DNA of 64,000 nt from Anaeramoeba ignava (Eukaryota; Metamonada; Anaeramoebidae), in the NCBI GenBank assembly GCA_028826165.1, contig JAPDFW010000141.1:56901-120900 (forward strand), read 5' to 3'. This document shows positions 11,601 through 21,356 of the stretch, in pieces. The notes under the pieces are model-generated. The model was not told where the DNA came from and searched no databases. It saw nothing but the letters and a program-made list of their open reading frames with translations. Position 1 is the first letter of the stretch. Each line of letters begins with the position of its first letter. The translations under genes were made by a program, and so were the position numbers.

Positions 11601-12161
11601 AACAGATCCTACGAAGAGCAGAACGAAATGCGCGAGAAAGAGCGCGAAGAAAAGCTACTCGAAGTTGAAGAGCAGGATGAAATGAAACAGTTCTTCGCCA
11701 AAATTGGTCTGGATGAGCAATGGATCAAATCCAAACAGGGAAGAAGAGGTCTTCTCAAGGATTTCAAGCGCTTGTATGAAGACCAATCCTCAAAAGACTT
11801 CACTATCATCTCCCACGACAAAGAAATCCTCGTCCACAAACTCATCCTCATTATCCGCAGTGGTTTATACAAAGGAATGTTCCTCAATGTTGTTGACGAT
11901 TCAAACAAAGTCAACGACTATTCCGATAAGTCTTTTGAAGCACTTAATGACTTGATTTACTTTATTTATCACGATGAACTTCCTGATGGAACCACAAAGG
12001 AAATTATGGAGGAATTGAATGATGCAAAGGATTATTATCAACTCAATGAAAATTCCTATCTTAACATGAATTTACTTGATTTGATCTCCAAAAACACTGA
12101 AGCAATTGATGAATCAGATCATTACCGAAGAGACGATTCATCCTATGATTCAGATTTTTAA
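8667..12161 (+). CDS. Large ankyrin repeat protein (24 repeats) with two C-terminal BTB-like domains
   Basis: A single uninterrupted 1164-aa reading frame. Residues ~48-880 hold 24 ankyrin units of 33-36 residues, most with TPLHYAC and GADVNAKD signatures. A first BTB-like segment begins near residue 890 (NFSDFEIELND...VHKFFIF). A charged Glu/Arg-rich coiled-coil-like linker (~965-1010) follows. A canonical BTB lies at ~1041-1110 (DFTIISHDKEILVHKLILIIRSGLYKGMFL), and the tail is acidic and Ser/Asp-rich. Order and motifs match the upstream ankyrin-BTB gene, so they are paralogues. A scaffold or cullin-3 adaptor role is plausible but unproven. Third codon positions are much richer in C and G than in neighbouring genes, and there are no introns. 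This suggests high expression, recent acquisition or different ancestry. An alternative start at Met16 exists. Confidence 0.92.
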   Translation: MFDSYNSYDPKREKKMDVWRAINEQNKEFLNNIQSFFGIDIKNHYSQSTLHYASDCRCEQEIYEILLAKGADVNSRDDQRRTPLHSACSGGVSVGIVELLINNDANVNAKDSYGQTPLHLACSNRSSGELVAFLLLSGANVNDADSDGKTPLMYALDYSPDNNIINLLLDKGADVNMKTQGNITALHFCCMSYSSTVSKEVAKKLIQKTENINAEDQSKYTPLHYACSSQSNSMLAELLIEAGADINAKTDYLQTPLHLACTSSQMIDVIKLLIQKGVDINAKDDSQRTALHYYVQNEPKIEIVKLFIDSGADLNALDSSNMTPMQCACEYNTDVKIIDLLITSGANLQNTGDTDAPRRSALHQACDYDAKLPVVKFLVNKGANVNELDEDGRIPLHYACLSNCDISIIKFLVSKGSKINTPDREGNTPFMYSLMSAYDKRDTPKFLLKKGADVKLANNEQRTPLHYACELSESFELVKAIVNKKADVNAKDNYQKTPLHSVFYYGSERNLNTVKFLLSKGADINAKDSDQMTPFHNACQSTITKEMMQLLMKYKPDVNAKSSEGMTPLHMMAYNQENTEIMKILINAGADVNAEDNEKRRPLHLVSSSNCLEMMKILIEKKAEINARDQDQKTPLHHVCQSWATEEMAKYLVEKGAEVNVFDTDNNTPLLYACMSNMTEIIKFLIGKGADINVCNTNDKRTPLHYIVCENNVELVKMVINDKTDINARDIENRTPLHHSLNYNSNEEIVKILLDLGAEVNAKTLEDQTPLFVALYSDAKLPVIKLLVERGAEINTKTKDNQTPLHYACQYHPPEIAEYLLEKGAEVNVRNNDGHTPLAYACMSTNRAVIKLLLSYDANINEINRDEINEDIVYLSKIYYSVIDDTNELLKSGNFSDFEIELNDLSKVPVHKFFIFTRLGISDEKDPLFEKFIKNCKEQNKRIANFALNFLYTGFIHFDKYKERAETILEDKASIDYYNRSYEEQNEMREKEREEKLLEVEEQDEMKQFFAKIGLDEQWIKSKQGRRGLLKDFKRLYEDQSSKDFTIISHDKEILVHKLILIIRSGLYKGMFLNVVDDSNKVNDYSDKSFEALNDLIYFIYHDELPDGTTKEIMEELNDAKDYYQLNENSYLNMNLLDLISKNTEAIDESDHYRRDDSSYDSDF

Positions 12162-12287
12162 TCAAAATTCATTTAAAAAATTTTAATTAATAATGAAAGT
12201 CTTTATTAATTTTGATGAATTCTTCTCAAATAAAAAAAAAACATTTTCATTTTCATTTTCATTTCCTTTTTTTTTTAAACATAAAAA
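12162..12287. other. Convergent 3' intergenic spacer
   Basis: 126 bp between the stop codons of the plus-strand ankyrin-BTB gene and the minus-strand GPCR gene. AT-rich, with ATTTTC repeats near 12245..12265. Both transcripts must terminate or overlap here. Confidence 0.5.
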
Positions 12288-13486
12288 TCATTTTTCTAAA
12301 TGTGAAAGTTTAAATTCTTCATCTGATCCCAATTTGTCATGCGCATCATAAGATTCATTCATAACTTGTATTAAAGGTTCTCTTTCAATAACAGCAATAG
12401 AATCCGATTTGGAAAAAAGTGAGAATAATCTTGTGCGAACTTTTTTCACTGTAAATACAAAGATAATGCAATCAAAAAATCCTTGTGTTGATAGAAACAA
12501 AGCTTGAAGAAAATCAAGTGCTGGATAATCTTTTGGGTTTTTCTGGAACATTTCCCTTCCTCTTTTGACTGAGGTGGGAATTATAATCAGAATGTAAACA
12601 ATCGGAATCAATGACATTCTTATTTGTGTTTCTAAATTTTTTTGTGATTGTTCCTTCACTACAAAGTTTTGTAACCGAGAAATTTCTTGAAATACAACTC
12701 GAATTTTGAATACTGTATAAAAATAAAATATGAGAGAGATGAATAGAAAAGACCACCAAACAAAGTAATGTAGTTCTGTTAAATAAATTTCCTTAACCCA
12801 ACACCTTTTATTTTATTTTATTTTATTTTATTTTATTTTATTTGAATATTTTATTTGAATATTTTATTATTATTTTTATTTTGTTTTATTTGAATATTTT
12901 ATTTAAATATTTTATTTTAATATTATTTTATTATTATTTTTATTTGAATATTTTTTTATTTTAATATTTTATTTGAATATTTTATTATTTGAATATTTTA
13001 TTTTAATATTTTATTTTAATATTTATTTTATTTTGTTTTATTTGAATATTAAGAAAATCACCAATAAGTCTTCTCTTTGGGTTCAGGTGTTGCAAATACT
13101 TTTAAAATAATATTATTATTTTATTATATATAACCCATTAAAATATATATTTTAAATATTTGATATACTCTATTCAAAATTTGGTCAGAAACATTTCGTG
13201 TGATTTTAAGTGTTGTTATAATTGAAATTGCTGCATTCCAATATCCAGTCATTGGAACAAAACAAGCAATAATAGCAGGTTGAAAAACACAAATTCCATG
13301 CACATAATGCCCTGGAAGTGTGTAAACTAATGCAGAAAAAAGATCATATATAGATAAAACAAATACTAATTTCCGATAAAATGTTCTTAATTCTGGAAAT
13401 TTAAAATGAACAAATATTATAATTATTGAACCTAATACTCCCAGAAATGCTCCAACAAGATCTGGGAAAAATATTTGAAAAGACAT
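12288..13486 (-). CDS. cAMP-receptor-like 7TM GPCR (3 exons)
   Basis: Minus-strand exons 13486..13135, 13098..13062 and 12804..12288 join to 301 aa. Intron 1 is only 36 nt (GTTATA..AAAAG); intron 2 is 257 nt of ATTTTATTTGAAT repeat (GTGATT..AAAAG). The second join rebuilds KTYWCWVKEIYL, with the loop Cys/Trp expected of class E receptors. Predicted membrane spans lie near 9-27, 38-58, 65-88, a short one at 104-118, 143-162, 194-212 and 227-248. The last reads LQALFLSTQGFFDCIIF, which resembles the LQGF..C motif of Dictyostelium cAR/Crl proteins. Such receptors sit in the plasma membrane and couple to heterotrimeric G proteins. The cytoplasmic tail is acidic and Ser-containing. TM4 looks short, so the exon 1/exon 2 boundary is the least certain part. 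Confidence 0.72.
12808..13050. repeat. ATTTT / ATTTGAAT repeat filling the GPCR intron
   Basis: Pentamer TTTTA (about 12810..12842) grading into TTTTATTTGAATA units. It fills the 257-nt second intron of the GPCR gene; the flanking splice sites are intact. Confidence 0.8.
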
Positions 13487-13553
13487 AACTAAAAAAAAAA
13501 GGAAAAAAAAAATGAAAAAAAATTAAAAAAATTCAAATTAAAATTTTTTACTA

Positions 13554-15180
13554 TTTTGCAATAAAATTAATTAAGAAATAATTTTAAAAAAGAATTTATT
13601 ATTAATATTAAATTAATATTATTAAAAATAAAGAAATAAATTTAAAACAAAAATTAGATAAAAATTTAATTTAATTTTTAATAATTTAATTTATTATTTT
13701 GCAATAAAATTAATTAAGAAATAATTTTAAAAAGAATTTATTATTAATATTAAATTAATATTATTAAAAATAAAGAAATAAATTTAAAACAAAAATTAGA
13801 TAAAAATTTAATTTAATTTTTAATAATAATTAATTTATTATTTTGCAATAAAATTAATTAAGAAATAATTTCAAAAAGAATTTATTATTAATATTAAATT
13901 AATATTATTAAAAATAAAGAAATAAATTTAAAAACAAAAATTAGATAAAAATTTAATTTAATTTTTAATAATAATTAATTTATTATTTTGCAATAAAATT
14001 AATTAAGAAATAATTTTAAAAAGAATTTATTTTAATATTAAATTAATTATTATTAAAAATAAAGAAATAAATTTGAAACAAAAATTAGATAAAAATTTAA
14101 TTTAATTTTTGATTATAATTAATTTATTATTTTGCAATAAAATTAATTAAAAATAATTTTAAAAAGAATTTATTATTAATATTAAATTAATATTATTTAA
14201 AAATAAAAGAAATAAATTTAAAACAAAAATTAGATAAAAATTTAATTTAATTTTTAATAATAATTAATTTACTATTTTGCAATAAAATTAATTAAGAAAT
14301 AATTTTAAAAAGAATTTATTATTAATATTAAATTAATATTATTAAAAATAAAGAAATAAATTTAAAACAAAAATTAGATAAAAATTTAATTTAATTTTTA
14401 ATAATAATTAATTTATTATTTTGCAATAAAATTAATTAAGAAATAATTTTAAAAAGGATTTATTATTAATATTAAATTAAATATTATTAAAAATAAAGAA
14501 ATAAATTTGAAACAAAAATTAGATAAATATTTTATTTAATTTTTAATAATAATTAATTTATTATTTTGCAATAAAATTAATTAAGAAATGATTTTAAAAA
14601 GAATTTTTTATTTTTGTTTTTCTAAATTAAAAAATAAAAAGAAAAAGAAAAATCGAATAAAAATTTCAAAAACAAAATTAATAAAAAATATTTTATTTAA
14701 AATTAATTTTATTTAATTTTTTTTATAATTTATTAATTTATTATTATTTTGCAATAAAATTAATTAAGAAATGATTTCAAAAATAATTTATTATTAATAT
14801 TAAATTATTGTTATTAAAAATAAAGAAATAAAAATAATTAAAATATTTTATTATTTTATTTAATTAATTTTTAATTATAAATTAATTTATTATTTTGAAA
14901 TAAAATTAATCAAGAAAAATAAAATTTTAGTAATTAATAAATAATTTAAACATTTAAAAATAAAGAAATCAAAAATTGAAATAAAAAAATTAAAAAAAAT
15001 TTAATTTAATTTATTTTAATAATAATTTTAATTTATTATTTTGCAATAAAATTAATTAAAAAATAAATATAAATTTTTAAATCAAAAATTAATTATTTAT
15101 TAATAAAAATAAATTTGAAACAAAAATTAGATAAATATTAAATTTAATTTTTAATAATTAATTAATTTTAAAATTTTATT
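13554..15180. repeat. Tandem array of ~144-bp units
   Basis: A unit beginning TTTTGCAATAAAATTAATTAA recurs at about 13554, 13697, 13841, 13986, 14130, 14275, 14419, 14564 and 14747, with decayed copies near 14893 and 15039. Spacing is 143-145 bp for the first eight copies and irregular afterwards. The first copies are highly similar to each other, differing by few substitutions and single-base indels. No coding content. The unit length is close to a nucleosome core. Confidence 0.9.
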
Positions 15181-15321
15181 TTAAAATTAATCAAGAAATG
15201 ATTTTAAAACTTTTATTCTATTTTTTCATTTTTGTTTTATTAAATTAAAAATAAAAGAAAAAATCAAATAAAAATTTCAAAAACAAAATTATAAAAATAA
15301 AGAGAAAATGTTAATTAAAAT

Positions 15322-16050
15322 GTAAAATAATTTATTTATATAATTTATAAAAAGAATTTATTATCTAAATTAATTCAAAATTGATTTTTAAAAATAAATA
15401 TAAATTTAAATCAAAAAAAATTAAATTTAATTAATTTTATTTCCAAAAATAAAATAATTTTAAATAATATTAAATAATAATATTTAATTAAATTTTAAAG
15501 TATAAATTAATTTTGAAATAAATTAATAATATAAAATATAATTTTATTATTTAATTTTCTTATTAAATAATTAATAAAATAATTTAAACATTTTTAATAT
15601 AAATTTAATCAAAAAATTAAATAATAAAAATTAAAATTAAAATATAAAATAATTTATTTATATAATTTATAAAAAGAATTTTATTATCTAAATTAATTCA
15701 AAATTGATTTAAAAATAAATATAAATTTAAATCAAAAAAATTAAATTTAATTAATTTTATTTCCAAAAAAATAAAATAATTTTAAATAATATTTAAATAA
15801 TAATATTTAATTAAATTTTAAAGTATAAATTATTTTGAAATAAATTAATAATATAAAATATAATTTTATTATTTATTTTCCTTATTAAATAATTAATAAA
15901 ATAATTTAAACATTTTTAATATAAATTTAATCAAAAATTAAATAATAAAAATTAAAATTAAAAATGTAAAATAATTTATTTATATAATTTATAAAAATGA
16001 TTTTATTATCTAAATTAATTCAAAAATTGATTTAAAAATAAATATAAATA
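15322..16050. repeat. Tandem duplication of a ~323-bp unit (about 2.2 copies)
   Basis: The segment starting TAAAATAATTTATTTATATAA at 15322 recurs at 15645 and 15967 with the same internal order, including CAAAATTGATTTAAAAATAAA and ATTAATAATATAAAATATAAT. The third copy is cut off near 16050. Noncoding. It directly follows the 144-bp array. Confidence 0.8.
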
Positions 16051-19000
16051 TGTTAAAATTAATAATGAAGAAATTAAAAATGAAGAAATATTTAGATATT
16101 ATTATTAAAGAAAATTTCAAATTTTTTTGCTTCAAAAATGATTTGAAATTGTTGATTTTATTCAAGAAATAATTATTAAAACAATTTAGAAAATTGAAGA
16201 AGATTATTATTATCCAATAGTAAATTATTTTATTTGATTTTAAATTTTTTTAATTCAAATTCCAAAATAATTTATTTATTTATTTAAAAAAGGGAATACA
16301 ATAGAATTTATCAAATAAAAACTCTCAAAAATTTATAAAATATTTCCTTATATTCAAAAAAAAATAATTTTGAAAATGAAACTTATTATATTAATTGAAT
16401 AAAATTATGAAACAAAATTCCCAAATCAAAAATCAAAATTGATACATTTTCTCTACAAAAAAGAAATCTAACAATAAATTTCAATTATCAAAAAACAAAT
16501 AATTTAAATTATCAAATTATTTACAAATTGAAATGAAATTCAAACAAAATTATAATCAACAAAATAAATATATCTCTTCATAATATTTAAAAGAAATCAA
16601 ATCAAATTTACATTAATTTTGATTATGAAAATTTAATTGCAAAAACAAAAAAAAATAATAATAAAAGAAAAAGGAAATCAAATTGATAAATATTCAAGTT
16701 TTCACCTTTGTATTAAACCAAAAAAAAAATTCACCAATAACATTATATCTCTTTTCTCAATTCAAAAATAATACAATAAAAAAAATATATATTTCAGTTG
16801 ATAAAATTGATATTAAAACAGAATCTTTGAATAGAAACACAAAGAAAATAGATTGAATCTAATTGAAAAAGGATTTGAAATCAATAAATCAAATATCAAG
16901 ATAAAACCAAATATTATTATGGAATATTTTACAGAAGAAAAAGAAAAAGAACTTAAAATGGATATTTTAAAACAATTCTACATTTCAAAATCAAAAAAAG
17001 AATTTAACATAAAACAAACAATAATAAGCTTACTGTATTTTCATAATCTATTTATTGATATTATAAAGAAAAACATTTATATTCTCTTTTTAATGTTATT
17101 TCTTATTCGAAAAAGAAGAAGAAGAAATTTGTGGAATTAAATTAATAACCAAAATATTTCCTTAAAAATCTATAATTAACACATGAAATATTTTATTAAT
17201 TCTTATTTGTTTCTCCTGTTTTTTGATAGATCTTATTACAGAATTCATTTTAATATTTGAACTAAATGAAAACTATTGATATTTAACATTATTGGATATT
17301 TTAAAAAGAAATTTAAAAGAAGAAAGAAAGAAAGAATTTTATTTAATATAGATTTTTCTATTAAGAAAAATAGAATAACAATTAAGAGATAATCCACAAA
17401 TTGAAACATTTACAATAAAAAGAAAAGAAAATATTCTTGATTTCCAAAATATTTCAACACTTATTTGATCTTTTAATATTGAATATACAACAATTTTCAT
17501 TCATTTCCCTTTCAAAAACAAACTTTCTAACTGTTTACATCATTACAGAAATATTTTCTTCCACTTTAATCAATATTTCTCAAATCTCACAATTTTTCAA
17601 GATTATTTTATTTTATTTATATTATGAAAAGAAAGAAGAATTTGAATTATTATCAACAACAAAAATATCTATCTTACATATATTCAACAATTTAATCCAT
17701 AAACAGAAATACTTATTTCCATTTTTATTATTTCAAGAATTTATGAAAATTATTTAAATATCTTCAATTTACTTTTGCATTGGAAACACTTGATACATAT
17801 ATTCAATAACTTAAAATAATAATTTGAATATTTATTTATTTCTTGAATCAAAATATCACAAATAAACAATTAACCAAATATTGAAATTATGAAAATTTTT
17901 CCATTTTCTTGAAACTGAAAAAAAAGATAAAATCAAAATATATTTCTTGAATATTTTTTTTTTGAATAAAAAATTACTGATATCAATGAATACTTATTTT
18001 CACAAATCTTCACAAAATATTTCTCCTTTTATTTGTAAATATCAATTATTCAAAATACACACAAAAAGAATATTTTCCACAAATATTTTGAAATTGATGA
18101 TTAATTACAACTTTTTATATTCTAAAACAAAATTAACAAAATTCAACAACATTTTTGAATAATTTATATATCCTTTCTTTAGAAATATTTCCAATTTCCA
18201 GAATATTATTTATTTCCATTTCAAAATTATTATTCAATTATTTTCTTCAAGAAAAAGAATATTAAATTAAATTGAATTGAATTGAAAATACATTTCTTAA
18301 TAATTTCAATAATATTCACAAATTCTTTATTTATTTATTTCAAGGAAATATACTTCTATTTAATCTATTCAAAAAAATATAACAGATATAACTCAATTTT
18401 ATCAATAAATTTAATTTAATTTAATTTAATTTAATTTAATTTAATTTAATTTAATTTAATTTAATTTAATTTAATTTAATACAAAATTATTCTTCATTTC
18501 TCCAAAATAATTGATAAAATTACAAAATTCCTAATCATAAATATTTATTAATCATTCCATTTTGAAGAGATTTCCATTAATATCAAACAAGAAAACTCTT
18601 TTTCAAAATATTAAATTCAATTTCAAATCCAATTTAAATTCACAAAATTCTAAACAATAACAAGTTATTTCTGTTCATTAATCTTAATTATTTAACAACA
18701 ACAAAAAAATTATTTATAAATTCTAACTTCTTTAAAATTGAGAAATTAAATCCTTATTGGAAAAACAAAATGAAACAAATGAAAATAATCTTCAAAATCC
18801 CAAAATCACTTTTAAATTTCAATTCTCTTTACTTAAATATTGGAAAATGATATAAATATCAAAATTCTAACTCTTATTGAATTTATTATTTAAATCAATT
18901 TAATCAAGAAATATTCAAAATTCTTTTTAAAAACATGATATCTGTTCATTTACTTAATCCAAAATATAATCCAAAACAAATTTGATTTCAAAATATTTCC

Positions 19001-19737
19001 AAATTCACAAATATTATAGAGATAAATCAATTATTATATAAATACTCAACAAATCTTCTTTAAAATATTTATCTTCAAATTTTGGAAGATTTTATTTAAT
19101 TCTACTTTTGAATAACTTTGAAAAAACTATTTATTATTTTATTTATTCATTCCTTTCTTTTTTATTCAACAAAATTTCCAAATTTATTTCCTTTATAAAC
19201 CTCAAACTCAAATCAAAACATTTCCAAAAAAAGAAATATTTCTTGATTTTTTATTACAAAATATAAAATATTCAAAAATTTTCTTTTTGTTAATAGAATT
19301 AATATTTAAATTCCAAAAAAAAAATAGATAGAATTAATATTTAAATTCCAAAAAAAAAATAGATAGAATTGAATTGTTTTGATTTAAAAATTATTATTAA
19401 ATTATTTCCAAAAAAAAAATAGAAAGAAATTCAATATTTAAATAGATTTAATTTATTTATAAATTCTTTCAAAAAATATTTTAATTGATTTTTATTTGGA
19501 AAAAATAAATAAATTTAGTTAAAAAAATTCAAAATTATGATTAAGAACAATTTTATCAATTTTATTTCATTTTTGAAAAAGAAATTAAATAAACAATTTG
19601 TTTTGAAATTTATTCAAAACTTAATAAATAAGAAATTTTCTTTTTTAATTTCTTTTTTTCTTTTTCTTTTTTTTAATTAAAAATAAAAACAAATTTTTCA
19701 TTTTTTTTCATTTTTTTTTCACAAAAAGTAAAACACA
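16051..19737. other. Gene-poor AT-rich stretch with weak coding-like remnants
   Basis: No confident gene. Plus-strand open frames at 16853..17140, 17437..17757 and 17947..18162 have mixed amino acid use rather than pure low complexity. The middle one encodes FELLSTTKISILHIFNNLIH, which hints at an alpha-helical repeat protein. They lack starts, splice context or recognisable motifs. They could be decayed exons or chance. A TTTAA pentamer repeat sits at about 18408..18482. Confidence 0.35.
18408..18482. repeat. TTTAA pentanucleotide microsatellite
   Basis: About 15 perfect TTTAA units. Similar pentamer runs occur at 32938..32972 and, in reverse orientation, at 33596..33702. Confidence 0.9.
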
Positions 19738-19779
19738 AAGAAATAAAAATTTAATTTATAATTTATTTATATTTATTAT

Positions 19780-21330
19780 TTTACACATAAATTATTTATC
19801 TAAATTATTTAAATAATCAAAATATTTATAAATTATTAATTAATATTATTTAATTTTAATTTATTTTTTATTTATTAAAAAAAAGGAAAAACAAATTAAA
19901 AAATTAAAAAATAATTAAATTAAAAATATTAAATTATTATTTTAAACATAAATTATTTATCTAAATTATTTAAATAATCAAAATATTTATAAATTATTAA
20001 TTAATATTATTTAATTTCAATTTATTTTATTTATTAAAAAAAAGGAAAAAAAACAAATTAAAAATTAAAAATAATTAAATTAAAAATATTAAATTATTAT
20101 TTTAAACATAAATTATTTAAATAATCAAAATATTTATAAATTATTAATTAATATTATTTAATTTCAATTTATTTTATTTATTAAAAAAAAGGAAAAAAAC
20201 ACAAATTAAAAATTAAAAAAATAAAAAAATTAAAAATTAAAATTAAATTAAATAAATTATTTTATCTAAATTATTTTTAAATTAAATCAAAATATTTATA
20301 AATTATTTATTAATATTATTTAATTTCAATTTATTTTATTTATTTAAAAAAAGGAAAAACAGAAAACAAAAAGAATAAAAATTAAAATAAATTTAAATTT
20401 AAAATATAAAAATATTTATAAAATTATTTTTTACACATAAAAATTATTTATCTAAATTATTTAAATAATCAAAATATTTATAAATTAATTAAAAATTTAA
20501 TTTAATTTATTTTATTTATTTAAAAAAGGAAAAAAACTATTAAAAATTAAAAATAATTAAATTAAAAATATAAATTATTATTTTACACATAAATTATTTA
20601 TCTAAATTATTTAAATAATCAAAATATTTATAAATTATTTATTAAAATTATTTTAATTTCAATTTATTTTATTTATTAAAAAAAGGAAAAAAATAAATTA
20701 AAAAAATTAAAAATAATTAAATTAAAAATATTAAATTATTATTTTTAAACATAAATTATTTATCTAAATTATTTAAATAATCAAAATATTTATAAATTAT
20801 TTATTAATATTATTTAATTTCAATTTATTTTATTTATTAAAAAAAAAGGAAAAAAATAATTAATATAAAAATATAAAAATATAATTTTACTCATAAATTA
20901 TTATTTAATTTATTTAAATCAACAAAAATATTTATAAATTATTAATTAAATTTAATTTTAAATTGTTTTATTTATTTGAAAAAAAGAGCAAAAACAATAT
21001 TTAATTAAAAAAGATATAAAATATTATTTTAAACATAAATTATTTATCTAAATTATTTAAATAATAAAAATATTTATAAATTATTTATTTAAATTTATTT
21101 TATTTATTTGAAAAAACAAAATAGAAAACATCAGACAATAAAAGTAAGTGATTTATAAATATATAATAATTATTTTAAACATAAATTATTTAAATAATAA
21201 AAATATTTATAAATTATCAATTAAAATTATTTAATTTTTATTTATTTTATTTATTTAAAAATATAAAAATATTATTTATCTAAATTATTTAAATAATCAA
21301 AATATTTATAAATTATTAATTAAATTTATT
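19780..21330. repeat. Degenerate tandem array of ~150-bp units upstream of the BTB/ARM gene
   Basis: A core ATTATTTAAATAATCAAAAT, followed by ATTTATAAATTATT, then TTTATTTTATTTATT and an A-run with GGAAAAA, recurs about eleven times (near 19811, 19972, 20121, 20285, 20464, 20614, 20777, 20921, 21061, 21190 and 21293). Spacing is roughly 110-180 bp. The last copy runs to within about 25 bp of the start codon at 21357, so the gene's promoter must lie in or next to the array. Confidence 0.8.
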
Positions 21331-21356
21331 TTATTTATTTGAAAAAAAAGGGAAAA

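Noticed and set aside
9621-11955. Minus-strand and alternate-frame open frames inside the large ankyrin gene
   Set aside because: Shadows of a GC-richer coding region whose real frame has clear ankyrin and BTB motifs.
13554-15180. CRISPR-like regular repeats
   Set aside because: Units are contiguous ~144-bp tandem copies without distinct spacers, and the DNA is eukaryotic.
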